From Actinacidiphila alni (GTDB lineage Bacteria; Actinomycetota; Actinomycetes; Streptomycetales; Streptomycetaceae), in contig NZ_FONG01000002.1 in NCBI RefSeq assembly GCF_900112845.1, forward strand, positions 310,001 through 374,000: DNA of 64,000 bases. The letters are read 5' to 3'. Both the position numbers and the translations under genes were made by a program. Of this stretch, positions 8,741 through 18,124 are shown piece by piece; the stretch's first letter is position 1, and each line of letters opens with the position of its first letter. The notes under the pieces were generated by a model. The model saw only the letters and a list, made by a program, of their open reading frames with translations. It was not told where the DNA came from and did no database searches.

Positions 8741-9823
8741 TCAGCGCTCGACCTCGCCGCGGATGAACTTCTCCACGTTGTCGCGGGCCTCGTCGTCGAA
8801 GTACTGCACCGGCGGGGACTTCATCAGGTAGGAGGACGCCGACAGGATCGGGCCACCGATACCGCGGTCCTTGGCGATCTTCGCCGCACGGATCGCGTCG
8901 ATGATGACACCCGCGGAGTTCGGGGAGTCCCAGACCTCGAGCTTGTACTCCAGGTTCAGCGGGACGTCACCGAAGGCACGGCCCTCGAGGCGGACGTACG
9001 CCCACTTGCGGTCGTCCAGCCAGGCCACGTAGTCCGACGGGCCGATGTGGACGTTCTTGGCGCCCAGGTCGCGGTCCGGGATCTGCGAGGTGACGGCCTG
9101 CGTCTTGGAGATCTTCTTGGACTCCAGACGCTCGCGCTCGAGCATGTTCTTGAAGTCCATGTTGCCGCCCACGTTGAGCTGCATGGTGCGCTCGAGGATG
9201 ACACCGCGGTCCTCGAAGAGCTTCGCCATGACGCGGTGCGTGATGGTGGCGCCGACCTGGGACTTGATGTCGTCACCGACGATCGGGACACCGGCCTCGG
9301 TGAACTTGTCCGCCCACTCCTTGGTGCCGGCGATGAAGACCGGGAGGGCGTTGACGAAGGCGACCTTGGCGTCGATGGCGCACTGGGCGTAGTACTTCGC
9401 CGCGACCTCGGAGCCGACCGGCAGGTAGCAGACCAGGACGTCGACCTGGCGGTCCTTGAGGATCTGGACGATGTCGACCGGGGCCTCGGTGGACTCCTCG
9501 ATGGTCTCGCGGTAGTACTTGCCGAGGCCGTCGTTGGTGTGGCCGCGCTGCACGGTCAGACCGGTCTGCGGGACGTCGCAGATCTTGATGGTGTTGTTCT
9601 CGCTGGCGCCGATGGCGTCCGCGAGGTCGAGGCCGACCTTCTTCGCGTCGACATCGAAGGCGGCCACGAACTCGACGTCACGCACGTGGTAGTCGCCGAA
9701 CTGCACGTGCATGAGACCAGGCACCTTGCTGTCCGGGTCGGCGTCCTTGTAGTACTCGACACCCTGCACCAGCGACGCGGCGCAGTTGCCTACGCCAACG
9801 ATGGCTACGCGAACCGAACCCAT
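8741..9823 (-). CDS. ino1: inositol-3-phosphate synthase
   Basis: 360 residues from ATG 9823, the family's usual length in actinobacteria. It converts glucose-6-phosphate to 1D-myo-inositol-3-phosphate with NAD as cofactor, feeding phosphatidylinositol and mycothiol synthesis in the cytoplasm. Visible: the N-terminal Rossmann motif [18 protein letters not shown]; the conserved block [27 protein letters not shown]; and [20 protein letters not shown] near the C-terminus. The ATG at 9821-9823 has AGGGAG eight bases upstream and gives the conserved [10 protein letters not shown] start. It lies 23 bp downstream of the padR gene and is almost certainly co-transcribed with it. Confidence 0.97.
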   Translation of the reverse strand: MGSVRVAIVGVGNCAASLVQGVEYYKDADPDSKVPGLMHVQFGDYHVRDVEFVAAFDVDAKKVGLDLADAIGASENNTIKICDVPQTGLTVQRGHTNDGLGKYYRETIEESTEAPVDIVQILKDRQVDVLVCYLPVGSEVAAKYYAQCAIDAKVAFVNALPVFIAGTKEWADKFTEAGVPIVGDDIKSQVGATITHRVMAKLFEDRGVILERTMQLNVGGNMDFKNMLERERLESKKISKTQAVTSQIPDRDLGAKNVHIGPSDYVAWLDDRKWAYVRLEGRAFGDVPLNLEYKLEVWDSPNSAGVIIDAIRAAKIAKDRGIGGPILSASSYLMKSPPVQYFDDEARDNVEKFIRGEVER

Positions 9824-9846
9824 ACCGGTTGCTCCCTGTGTAATCG

Positions 9847-10491
9847 TCACGCGGTTCCCCGGCTTTCGGGTCGGCCGCCGTTCTCTTGGTTGTTGTCGTG
9901 TGTGTCCTGCTCGGAGTCCGGGCGCGTGGTGTCGCGTCCGGCCCGCTCGGTCTCGATCAGCTCGTTGAGCCAGCGGACCTCGCGCTCCACCGATTCCATG
10001 CCGTGCCGCTGCAGTTCGAGCGTGTAGTCGTCGAGCCGCTCGCGGGTACGGGCCAGTGAGCCGCGCATCTTCTCCAGGCGTTCCTCAAGGCGGCTGCGCC
10101 GCCCCTCGAGGACCCGCATCCTGACGTCCTTCGACGTCTGGCCGAAGAAGGCGAACCGGGCGGCGAAGTGCTCGTCCTCCCAGGCGTCGGGACCGGAGGC
10201 GGCGAGCAGCTCCTCGAAGTGCTCCTTGCCCGCGGCCGTCAGCCGGTAGACGATCTTCGCCCGGCGGCCGGCGAGGCCGGTCGTCGGCGGACCGCTGTCC
10301 ACCACCGACTCCTCGATCAGCCACCCCTGCGTGACCAGCGTCTTCAGACAGGGATACAGACTCCCGTAGCTGAAGGCGCGGAACACCCCGAGCGAGGTGT
10401 TGAGCCGCTTGCGCAGCTCGTAGCCGTGCATGGGGGACTCGCGCAGCAGACCGAGAACCGCGAATTCGAGGATTCCGGAGCGCTTGCTCAA
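9847..10491 (-). CDS. PadR family transcriptional regulator
   Basis: 214 residues. An N-terminal winged helix ([26 protein letters not shown]) is typical of PadR proteins. A C-terminal helical segment (residues ~110-190) contains heptad-like [23 protein letters not shown], the usual dimerisation arm. Regulators of this family sense small molecules and commonly repress their own operon. The TTG start at 10491 ([10 protein letters not shown]) has GAGGGG upstream and matches homologues. The frame is open for another 53 codons, but that part covers the operator array. It precedes ino1 by 23 bp, so control of inositol synthesis is a reasonable inference; the ligand is unknown. Confidence 0.9.
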   Translation of the reverse strand: MSKRSGILEFAVLGLLRESPMHGYELRKRLNTSLGVFRAFSYGSLYPCLKTLVTQGWLIEESVVDSGPPTTGLAGRRAKIVYRLTAAGKEHFEELLAASGPDAWEDEHFAARFAFFGQTSKDVRMRVLEGRRSRLEERLEKMRGSLARTRERLDDYTLELQRHGMESVEREVRWLNELIETERAGRDTTRPDSEQDTHDNNQENGGRPESRGTA

Positions 10492-10571
10492 TCCCTCGTC
10501 CCCTCGTTCCGGCCGGTCCGACGCTGTCCCGTACTGTGTGCCGACCCGATGCCCCTGCCGACGGTCCCAGC

Positions 10572-10644
10572 GATGTATCCGTCTGATGTGTCGGCGTGAT
10601 GTATCGAGTCGATACATCGGGACGATAGAACGCTTCGACACATC
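10572..10644. promoter_or_regulatory. 13-bp-phased operator array upstream of padR-ino1
   Basis: Direct copies GATGTATC (10572), GATGTGTC (10585) and GATGTATC (10598), then inverted copies GATACATC (10611) and GACACATC (10637). The first four starts are exactly 13 bp apart and the fifth is 26 bp further on, with a degenerate GATAGAAC in the empty register at 10624. The pair at 10598-10618 is a perfect palindrome with 9-bp arms and a 3-bp centre. It lies 80-155 bp upstream of the padR start and is most likely the PadR operator. Confidence 0.65.
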
Positions 10645-10786
10645 ACGCAAGGCGGTGCACGGTGACCGGTGTCACAGCGGGTGTCACAAGATGAAACCTG
10701 TGAGGCGTCAACCGTCCGTTATGTGATGAACGTTCGCCGGGTGGGTCTTTTGACCGTGCGTACTCTGTTCGCCATGCAGAGCACCG

Positions 10787-10812
10787 GGAACCCCACGACG
10801 TCCGCGAGCGTC
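10787..10812 (+). promoter_or_regulatory. candidate sigma-E (ECF) promoter for the penicillin-binding protein gene
   Basis: GGAAC at 10787-10791 and CGTC at 10809-10812, spaced by 17 bp, match the Streptomyces sigma-E consensus (GGAAC, 16-17 bp, CGTC). Initiation here would leave a leader of roughly 95 nt before the ATG at 10917. Sigma-E controls cell-envelope stress genes, which suits the downstream product. Confidence 0.5.
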
Positions 10813-10916
10813 TTGGTCCTGGGTGCAGTGCGGCCCGACCCAGCCGCACTCAGGGGGACAGACCGGAAAGTCATCGATGCCTTCAGGCGATCCCGCCTGT
10901 GTAGGAGTAGCTGTTC

Positions 10917-13679
10917 ATGAGCGAGCACCGTCGCAAGCAGCCGCCGCAGTCGCCCCCGGGCGGCCGCGCCGCCGCCCGGCGCGGAGGACAGCAGCCGACG
11001 CCCCCGGCGTCCGGCGGCCGACGAGCGGCCGGTGGCCCCCCCACCGGTTCCCGTAGCGCGATGTCCAGCGGCGGTCTGCCGCCCGGCGGACCCGGCGGTC
11101 CGCCCACCGGCTACGGCGCTGGCCCCGGCGGCTCCGGCGGTCCCGGCGGTTCCCCCGCGGGCGGCGCCCCGTACGAAGGACGCGCCGCGGCCCGCCGCGC
11201 CGCACAGGGCCGCGGCGGCGGTGGCAACGGCAACGGAGGCGGCCGGCGCAGAGGCACCGGCGGCCCCGGTGGCCCCGACGGCGGTGCGGGCCGCGGCCCC
11301 GGCCGCCGGCCCGCCAAGAAGCGCTTCATCGACTACCCGCGCTTCGGCAAGGAGGGCTGGCAGCGCTGGATGCCGTCCTGGCGGCAGGTCACGGCGCTCT
11401 TCATCGGCTTCGCCGGCACCCTCGTCGGCATCGCGGGCATCGCGTACGCCATGGTCGACATCCCCGACGAGAACAAGGCGGCCATCGCCCAGAACAACGT
11501 CTACTACTGGGCCGACGGCACCCGCATGGTCGCGCACGGCGGTGACTTCAACCGGCAGAACATCACGTACGACCAGATCCCCAAGGCCATGCGCTACGCG
11601 GTGATCTCGGCCGAGAACAAGACCTTCGAGACCGACTCCGGCGTCGACCCGATGGGCATCACCCGCGCCCTGTTCAACATGGCCAAGGGCGGCGAGACGC
11701 AGGGCGGCTCGACCATCACCCAGCAGTACGTGAAGAACTCGATGCTCGACCAGTCGCAGACGGTCAGCCGTAAGTTCAAAGAGCTGTTCATCTCCATAAA
11801 GGTCGGCGCGAAGGTCAGCAAGAACGACATCATCACCGGCTACCTGAACACCTCCTACTTCGGCCGCGGCGCCTACGGCCTCCAGGCCGCGGCGCAGACG
11901 TACTACGGCGTCGACGCGGTCCGGCTCAACCCCAGCCAGTGCGCCTTCCTGGCCGCGCTGCTCAAGGGCCCGACGTACTACGACCCGCTCGGCGCCGAGG
12001 GCATCGACCCGGCGGCGACGGCCGAGGCCAACACCAAGCGGTCCACCGAGCGCTGGTCCTGGATCCTGGACCAGGAGGTCAAGTACGGCCACATGACGCC
12101 CACCGAGCGCGCCCGGTGGACCAAGTACCCGATGCCGCAGGGCCTGAAGGTGCAGGCCGGCATGAGCGGTCAGATCAGCTACCTGGTCGACACGGTGAAC
12201 AACTACGTCACCACGCACTCCAGTCCGAAGATCACACAGAAGGACCTCGACCGCGGCGGCTACCAGATCTACACGACCTTCGACAAGAACAAGGTCAACG
12301 AGCTGAAGAAGTCCGTCGAGGCCGTCCGCAAGAAGAACATCAAGCCCGGCGGCTCGCACAAGTACCAGGGCGACGACGCGGAGTACCAGGGCACCGACGC
12401 CGACACCAACGTCCAGTTCGGCGCCGCCTCGGTCGTACCGGGCGACGGCAGGATCGTGGCCATCTACGGCGGCGAGGGCTACGAGAAGGGCGAGTTCAAC
12501 AACAACGCCAACACCAGTGGTGTGCCGGTCGGCTCGACCTTCAAGCCGTTCGTACTGGCGGCGGCCATGCAGTACGGCACCAACCACAGCAACGGCAAGC
12601 CCATCACGCCGGAGAGCAAGTACAACGCCAACGACCTGATCGAGATCAGGGACCACAACGGCGACCTGGTCAGGAACAAGGACGGCTCGGTCTTCAAGCA
12701 GAAGAACGAGGACACGATCAAACGCGGCTACGTCCCGCTCATGACGGCCATGCAGTACTCGATCAACAGCCCGTTCGTGCAGCTCGGCGAGGACGTCGGA
12801 CTGGACAAGGTGGAAACGACCGCGGAGAGCGCGGGGCTGCTGAAGGGGAGCATGGCCGACAAGGTCGCCTCCTTCTCCATCGGTACCTCCACGCCCAGCG
12901 CGATCCGGATGGCCGACGCGTACGCCACCTTCGCCAAGTCCGGCGTGCAGGTCGACCCGTACTCGGTCACCAAGGTGATCCACAACGGCGAGCAGCTCGA
13001 CGGCTTCGAGCGGCCCAAGACCAAGCAGGCCATGGACGGCAACATCGCGAACAACGTCACCAAGGTCCTGGAGAACGTGGTCAAGAAGGGCACCGGCACC
13101 AAGGCCCTGGAGCTGGGCCGTACGGCGGCGGGCAAGACGGGTACCACCGACAGCCCCGGCGGCACCCGGTCCGCCTGGTTCGTCGGCTACACCCAGCAGC
13201 TGTCCACGTCCGTGGTGATGTTCCGGCAGGACACCAAGGCCAAGAAGCTGCTGCCGATGTCCGGCACCGGCGGCAACTCCTCGATCCACGGTGGTGACCT
13301 CCCGGCCACCATCTGGACCGACTACATGAAGGCCGCGCTCGGCAACTCCGACGACCCGGGCTTCCCGGACGCCACCAAGATCGGCGACCCGCAGAACGAG
13401 CCCGGCGCCCCGTCGCCGACGCCGACCAACACCACGCCGCCGCCGACCCCGACGGACACGCCGACCACGACGCCGCCGACCACGCCCACGATGACGACGC
13501 CGCCGCCGACCACCCCGCCGACGACGCCCCCGCCCACCACACCGGGCGGCCCGTGCCTGCCGTGGGACCAGTCCTGCCAGACGACACCGCCGACCAGTCC
13601 GACGACGACACCGACGACCGACGGACCGGGGAACGGTGGCGGTGGCGGCGGGCACACGCAGCAACCCAACGACGGATAG
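10917..13679 (+). CDS. bifunctional transglycosylase/transpeptidase penicillin-binding protein (class A)
   Basis: 920 residues. Order: Gly/Pro/Arg-rich cytoplasmic tail (1-150); one membrane anchor (~158-180); GT51 glycosyltransferase with the catalytic Glu in SAENKTF (E233) and the conserved GGSTITQQYVKN; then the transpeptidase with SxxK (S540-TF-K543), SxN (S615-I-N617) and KTG (K740-TG). The C-terminus is a Pro/Thr-rich tail of ~100 residues containing two Cys (PCLPWDQSCQ). It polymerises lipid II and cross-links murein outside the membrane. ATG 10917 has TAGGAG upstream. The downstream GT87 gene starts 48 bp later. Confidence 0.95.
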   Translation: MSEHRRKQPPQSPPGGRAAARRGGQQPTPPASGGRRAAGGPPTGSRSAMSSGGLPPGGPGGPPTGYGAGPGGSGGPGGSPAGGAPYEGRAAARRAAQGRGGGGNGNGGGRRRGTGGPGGPDGGAGRGPGRRPAKKRFIDYPRFGKEGWQRWMPSWRQVTALFIGFAGTLVGIAGIAYAMVDIPDENKAAIAQNNVYYWADGTRMVAHGGDFNRQNITYDQIPKAMRYAVISAENKTFETDSGVDPMGITRALFNMAKGGETQGGSTITQQYVKNSMLDQSQTVSRKFKELFISIKVGAKVSKNDIITGYLNTSYFGRGAYGLQAAAQTYYGVDAVRLNPSQCAFLAALLKGPTYYDPLGAEGIDPAATAEANTKRSTERWSWILDQEVKYGHMTPTERARWTKYPMPQGLKVQAGMSGQISYLVDTVNNYVTTHSSPKITQKDLDRGGYQIYTTFDKNKVNELKKSVEAVRKKNIKPGGSHKYQGDDAEYQGTDADTNVQFGAASVVPGDGRIVAIYGGEGYEKGEFNNNANTSGVPVGSTFKPFVLAAAMQYGTNHSNGKPITPESKYNANDLIEIRDHNGDLVRNKDGSVFKQKNEDTIKRGYVPLMTAMQYSINSPFVQLGEDVGLDKVETTAESAGLLKGSMADKVASFSIGTSTPSAIRMADAYATFAKSGVQVDPYSVTKVIHNGEQLDGFERPKTKQAMDGNIANNVTKVLENVVKKGTGTKALELGRTAAGKTGTTDSPGGTRSAWFVGYTQQLSTSVVMFRQDTKAKKLLPMSGTGGNSSIHGGDLPATIWTDYMKAALGNSDDPGFPDATKIGDPQNEPGAPSPTPTNTTPPPTPTDTPTTTPPTTPTMTTPPPTTPPTTPPPTTPGGPCLPWDQSCQTTPPTSPTTTPTTDGPGNGGGGGGHTQQPNDG

Positions 13680-13727
13680 CGCCGGAGGGGCTCTCGCTCG
13701 CACAGGCCGGTACGGCAGGATGGCGCC

Positions 13728-15257
13728 ATGACGAGCGTGCGCGACCGCGACGAGACCGGCCGGCAAGAGCGAGAGCTGCCTGTGCGACCCTCCGACGAGG
13801 ACCCGGTCGCCGCGGCAGGCAGTGAGTTCCTGGGCGGGCCCACCGGACGGTGGGCCCGCTCGGGCGGTTACCGGTGGTGGAATCCGGTCCGGGTGATGGT
13901 GCTCGTCGTCATCGGGATGTTCGCGCTCGGCATGGCGCAGAAGGCGCCCTGCTACTCCGGCGGCTGGTTCAAGGGTGGATCACCGCAGTACATCCACGCC
14001 TGCTACTCCGACATCCCGCATCTGTACTCGCAGCGCGGCTTCGCCACCGACCTGGTGCCGTACTTCGACCGGATCCCGGACTCGGTCTCCGGCAGCGGCT
14101 TCCACTACCTCGAATACCCGGTCCTCACCGGGCTGTTCATGGAGGTCGCCTCCTGGCTGACCCCGCACGGCGGCAGCCTCCAGCACCGCGCCCAGATCTA
14201 CTGGATCGTGAACTCCGCGATGCTGATGATCTGCGCCGCCGTGCTCGTGGTGTGCGTGGCCCGGATGCAGCGCCGCCGCCCCTGGGACGGCCTGCTCATC
14301 GCCCTGTCCCCCGCGCTCGCGCTGACCGCGACCATCAACTGGGACCTGTTCGCGGTCGCCCTGACCGCCGTCGGCATGCTGCTGTGGTCGCGCAGCCGCC
14401 CGCTGGCCGCCGGTGTGCTGATCGGCCTGGCGACGGCCGCCAAGCTCTATCCGGTCCTGCTGCTGCTCGCCCTGTTCCTGCTGTGCCTGCGGGCCGGGAA
14501 GCTACGGGCCTTCGGCGCGGCACTCGGCGGCGCCGTCGCGTCCTGGCTGATCGTCAACGGCCCGGTGATTCTGGGCGCCAGGGCCGGCTGGACGGAGTTC
14601 TACAGCTTCAGCCGCACCCGGGGCGTCGACTACGGCTCGGTGTGGCTGATCATCATGCAGCGCTCCGGCAACCCGCTCAGCGGCGTCAGCGCGTACGTGG
14701 CCGCTCTGATGCTGCTGCTGTGCGCGGGTATCGCCGCCCTCGCGCTGTACGCCCCGCGCCGCCCGCGCTTCGCCCAGCTCGCCTTCCTGCTGGTGGCCGC
14801 GCTGATCGTCAGCAACAAGGTCTACTCGCCGCAATACGTGCTGTGGCTGCTGCCGCTGGCGGTGCTCGCCCGGCCGCGCTGGCGCGACCTGCTGATCTGG
14901 CAGGGCGCCGAGGTGCTGTACTTCCTCGGCATCTGGATGCAGCTCGCGTACGTCACCGGCGGCACCAAGCACCACGGCCTGTCCGCCGACGGCTACCACC
15001 TGGCGATCGCCGTGCACCTGCTGGGCACGCTCTACCTGTGCGGCATGGTCGTCCGGGACATCCTGCTGCCCGAGCACGACGTGCTGCGGCAGGGCGGTGA
15101 CGACGACCCGGCGGGCGGGGTGCTGGACGGCGCCGAGGACGTCTTCTTCCTCGGCACCGTGCACCACGAGCCGCGGCACGCGGCGCCCTTCGCGGGGCCG
15201 CGGGTCGAATGGGGCACGGCGCTGCCCCAGGCGCCGAAGGCCGACCCGGAGAGCTGA
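13728..15257 (+). CDS. GT87-family polytopic glycosyltransferase
   Basis: 509 residues. A ~55-residue hydrophilic N-terminus is followed by about 10-12 membrane helices. The first external loop carries a conserved-looking Cys pair (APCYSGGW and IHACYSDIPHLY) and acidic residues (FHYLEYPVLTG), as in DUF2029/GT87 alpha-mannosyltransferases that use polyprenyl-phosphate sugars. The C-terminal ~60 residues are a soluble tail. The acceptor is unknown; in actinobacteria this family acts on envelope glycans or glycolipids, and the PBP gene 48 bp upstream supports an envelope role. The ATG at 13728 has GGATGG just upstream. Confidence 0.82.
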   Translation: MTSVRDRDETGRQERELPVRPSDEDPVAAAGSEFLGGPTGRWARSGGYRWWNPVRVMVLVVIGMFALGMAQKAPCYSGGWFKGGSPQYIHACYSDIPHLYSQRGFATDLVPYFDRIPDSVSGSGFHYLEYPVLTGLFMEVASWLTPHGGSLQHRAQIYWIVNSAMLMICAAVLVVCVARMQRRRPWDGLLIALSPALALTATINWDLFAVALTAVGMLLWSRSRPLAAGVLIGLATAAKLYPVLLLLALFLLCLRAGKLRAFGAALGGAVASWLIVNGPVILGARAGWTEFYSFSRTRGVDYGSVWLIIMQRSGNPLSGVSAYVAALMLLLCAGIAALALYAPRRPRFAQLAFLLVAALIVSNKVYSPQYVLWLLPLAVLARPRWRDLLIWQGAEVLYFLGIWMQLAYVTGGTKHHGLSADGYHLAIAVHLLGTLYLCGMVVRDILLPEHDVLRQGGDDDPAGGVLDGAEDVFFLGTVHHEPRHAAPFAGPRVEWGTALPQAPKADPES

Positions 15258-15268
15258 ACGGGCCGAAC

Positions 15269-15298
15269 CGCCTTACGCGGACTGCGCCTTACGCGGAC
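15269..15298. repeat. 14-bp direct repeat at a convergent gene junction
   Basis: CGCCTTACGCGGAC occurs at 15269-15282 and 15285-15298, a 16-bp period. The second copy contains the stop codon (TAA on the minus strand, 15289-15291) of the alanine-racemase-like gene. Probably a small tandem duplication. Confidence 0.6.
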
Positions 15299-16332
15299 GG
15301 CTGGCGGTCCACGACCCGGTCCGGCTGGGTCGTGGTGTGCCGCAGGTGCGCCACCAGCTCGTCCCCGACCGCGGGCGGCGCCACGTCGCCCGGCAGGAAC
15401 AGGATCGACACCTGCATGTGCGGCGGCTCCGCGAACCAGCGCTGCTTGCCCGCCCACACGAACGGCGACAGATTGCGGTTGACGGTCGCCAGGCCCGCCC
15501 GGGCCACCCCCTTGGCGCGCGGCATCAGGCCGTGCAGCGCCTTGGGCGCCTCCAGGCCGACGCCGTGCGAGGTGCCGCCCGCCACGACCACCAGATGGCC
15601 GTCCGCGGCGGCCTTCTCCTGCCGGTAGCCGTACCGCTCGCCCTTCGCGATCCGCGTGACGTCCAGCACCGCGCCCCGGTACTCGGTCGCGTCGTGGTCG
15701 CCGAGCCACATCAGCGTGCCGATCCTGGCCCGGAACCGGGTCTGCGGGAACTGCTGCCGCAGCTGCGCCAGTTCGGTCGCCTTCAGATGGCTGACGAACA
15801 TCGTGTGCAGCGGCAGCCGCGCCGCCCGCAGCCGCTCCATCCAGGCGAAGACCTCCTCCACCGCGTCGCTGCCGTCGGTGCGGTCCAGCGGCAGGTGGAT
15901 GGCGAAGCCCTCCAGGCGTACGTCGTCGATCGCCGTGTGCAGCTTGACCAGGTCGTCCTCGGCGACGCCGTGCCGCCGCATGCTGCTCATCACCTCGATG
16001 ACGACCCGCGCGCCGACCAGGCCGCGCACGCCCTCCACCGAGGACACCGAGCGGATCGCCCGGTCCGGCAGCGGCACCGGCTCCTCACCCAGCCGGTACG
16101 GGGTCAGCACCAGCAGGTCGCCGCTGAACCAGTCCTTGATCCGGGCGGCCTCGTACGTCGTGCCGACGGCGAGCATGTCGGCCCGCAGCCGGGTCGCCTC
16201 GTCGGCCAGCCGCTCGTGGCCGAAGCCGTATCCGTTCCCCTTGCAGACCGGCACGACGCCGGGGAACTGGTCCGCCACGGTCAGCTGGTGGGCACGCCAG
16301 CGTGCGGAGTCGACGTACAGGGTGAGCGCCAT
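15289..16332 (-). CDS. alanine-racemase-like PLP-fold protein, partner of FemX
   Basis: 347 residues. The N-terminal half resembles the TIM-barrel of fold-type III PLP enzymes, with the lysine expected to bind PLP in PVCKGNGYGFGH (K31). The usual alanine-racemase C-terminal beta-domain with its catalytic tyrosine is not evident, although a C-terminal part (~230-347) is present. Function is therefore not assigned; racemisation of a cell-wall amino acid is one possibility. It lies 31 bp downstream of femX on the same strand, so the two are likely one operon, which points to peptidoglycan stem or bridge chemistry. Start ATG 16332 (MALTLYVDSARW) has AAGGAAAGG upstream. Confidence 0.75.
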   Translation of the reverse strand: MALTLYVDSARWRAHQLTVADQFPGVVPVCKGNGYGFGHERLADEATRLRADMLAVGTTYEAARIKDWFSGDLLVLTPYRLGEEPVPLPDRAIRSVSSVEGVRGLVGARVVIEVMSSMRRHGVAEDDLVKLHTAIDDVRLEGFAIHLPLDRTDGSDAVEEVFAWMERLRAARLPLHTMFVSHLKATELAQLRQQFPQTRFRARIGTLMWLGDHDATEYRGAVLDVTRIAKGERYGYRQEKAAADGHLVVVAGGTSHGVGLEAPKALHGLMPRAKGVARAGLATVNRNLSPFVWAGKQRWFAEPPHMQVSILFLPGDVAPPAVGDELVAHLRHTTTQPDRVVDRQPSA

Positions 16333-16363
16333 GGCCTGGTCGGGACCTTTCCTTAGTCAGCAG

Positions 16364-17485
16364 TCAGCGCCGCGACATGTAGATGTCGAGCGCCTTGTGG
16401 AGCAGCTTGTTGAGCGGGAAATCCCACTCGCCCAAGTATTCGGCAGCCTGGCCGCCGGTGCCCACCTTGAACTGAATCAGACCGAACAAATGGTCGTTCT
16501 CGTCCAGGGAATCGCTGATGCCGCGCAGATCGTAGACGCTGGCGCCCATCGCGTACGCGTCGCGCAGCATCCGCCACTGCATGGCGTTGGACGGGCGGAC
16601 CTCGCGCTTGTGGTTGGCGGAGGCGCCGTACGAGTACCAGACGTGCCGGCCCACGGTCAGCATGGTCGCCGCGGCGACCGGCTCGCCCTCGTGCACGGCC
16701 AGGTACAGCCGCATGCGGTTGGGGTCCTCGGCGTTCAGCTTGGTCCACATGCGCTGGAAGTACGACAGCGGGCGCGGACGGAAGTGGTCGCGCTCGGCGG
16801 TCACTTCGTACAGCTGCTGCCAGACCGGCAGATCGTCGTAGCCGCCCTGGACCACCTGGACGCCGGCCTTCTCGGCCTTCTTGATGTTGCGGCGCCACAG
16901 CTGGTTGAAGCCCTTGAGGATGTCGTCCAGCGAGCGGTTCTCCAGCGGGACCTGGAAGACGTAGCGCGGCTGGACGTCACCGAAGCCCGCGCCGCCGTCC
17001 TCGCCCTGCTGCCAGCCCATCCGGCGCAGCTTGTCCGCGACCTCGAAGGCGCGCGGCTCGATGAAGTCGGCCTCCACGTCGCGCAGCCGCTTGACGTCCG
17101 GGTCGGCGATGCCGGCCTTGATCGTGCTGCCCTCCCAGCGGCGGATGATCACCGGCGGGCCCATCTTCACCGTGAACGCGCCCTGCTGCTTGAGGTGGGC
17201 GAGCATCGGCTTGAGCCAGTCGTCCAGGTTGGGCGCGTACCAGTTGATCACCGGGCCCTCGGGCAGATACGCCAGATACCGCTTGACCTTGGGGATCTGC
17301 CGGTAGAGCACCATGCCGGCGCCGACGATCCGGCCGGTCTTCTCGTCGATCCAGCCGAGATTCTCCGACCGCCACTCCGACTTCACATCAGCCCATGCCG
17401 GGACCTGGCAGTGGCTCGCCGACGGCAGACTCTGGATGTACGCCAGATGCTGCTCACGGCTGATGGTCCTCAGGGTCAGGCTCAT
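16364..17485 (-). CDS. femX: FemABX-family peptidyltransferase (FemX, peptidoglycan bridge formation)
   Basis: 373 residues. It belongs to the Fem/GNAT-like family that adds amino acids from aminoacyl-tRNA to the lipid II stem peptide. In Streptomyces, whose cross-bridge is one glycine on LL-DAP, FemX is the expected enzyme. Visible: N-terminal half with WADVKSEWRSENLGW and the YLPEGPVINWYAP block; second half with GFNQLWRRNIKKAEKAGVQV, GVYDLRG-like segment VYDLRGISDSLDENDHLFG, and FKVGTGGQAAEYLGEWDFPL near the C-terminus, all typical of FemX/VanK proteins. Start ATG 17485. It is first in a two-gene unit with the racemase-like gene. Confidence 0.9.
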   Translation of the reverse strand: MSLTLRTISREQHLAYIQSLPSASHCQVPAWADVKSEWRSENLGWIDEKTGRIVGAGMVLYRQIPKVKRYLAYLPEGPVINWYAPNLDDWLKPMLAHLKQQGAFTVKMGPPVIIRRWEGSTIKAGIADPDVKRLRDVEADFIEPRAFEVADKLRRMGWQQGEDGGAGFGDVQPRYVFQVPLENRSLDDILKGFNQLWRRNIKKAEKAGVQVVQGGYDDLPVWQQLYEVTAERDHFRPRPLSYFQRMWTKLNAEDPNRMRLYLAVHEGEPVAAATMLTVGRHVWYSYGASANHKREVRPSNAMQWRMLRDAYAMGASVYDLRGISDSLDENDHLFGLIQFKVGTGGQAAEYLGEWDFPLNKLLHKALDIYMSRR

Positions 17486-17610
17486 GCGGGGCGCTCCCCA
17501 AACTCACGACGGATTTCTGGCCCGAAGCCTACTGCGCGGGGGAAGCGCCCTCACTATGACCGCTGCCGTACGGCCCTGTCCGGAGCCCTGTCAGGGGCTT
17601 TTCCCGGGCC

Positions 17611-17919
17611 CTACCAGAGGCCGCCGAACAGACCTCCGTGCGCGACACCGATGTAGAAGCCGAGCGCCGCCATGCCGAGACCGATGACGAGGGCGAAGCG
17701 CTCCGCCGTGGTGGCCGAGATGAACTGGCCGTACCCGCCGGTGAGGATGCCGGCCAGGCCGGTCCAGGAACTGAGCAGGTGGAGGCTGTTGAACGCCGAG
17801 GAGACGACGGCGATCCCGCCGAGCACGAGGGTCACCGCGACCAGCGTGTTCTCCAGCGGATGGGGCTGACCGTCGGTGTTGAAGGTGAGGTGGTGGGTCC
17901 GTTCCGCGTGCTGTGCCAT
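17611..17919 (-). CDS. small three-helix membrane protein, function unknown
   Basis: 102 residues from ATG 17919 (MAQHAERTHH). A hydrophilic N-terminus is followed by about three hydrophobic segments (residues ~25-45, ~48-65, ~73-95). The start is set by a perfect GGAGGTG ribosome-binding site. It matches the small conserved membrane protein encoded just upstream of rpsF in Streptomyces, as I remember the order. It is divergent from rpsF. No function can be inferred. Confidence 0.72.
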   Translation of the reverse strand: MAQHAERTHHLTFNTDGQPHPLENTLVAVTLVLGGIAVVSSAFNSLHLLSSWTGLAGILTGGYGQFISATTAERFALVIGLGMAALGFYIGVAHGGLFGGLW

Positions 17920-18124
17920 GGGGCACCTCCGTGCCGGAGTATGACGGAGTAGATGTGTCCAGATTGCGGGCAAAAGGGGGCGGATTTCAACCCGGGGGAC
18001 CAGTGCGGGTACTCTGTACGGTCTGCACCGGTGTATGCGCCGGGGCCGCCCACCGACCAGGCCGCTGCCAGCGGCGACGGTCGATTGTCAGTGGCTCCCG
18101 CTACCGTTGCGACGCAGATACAAA

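Noticed and set aside
10719-13766. 1015-codon open frame antisense to the PBP gene
   Set aside because: Covers a gene with all PBP motifs intact; composition is typical of an antisense shadow.
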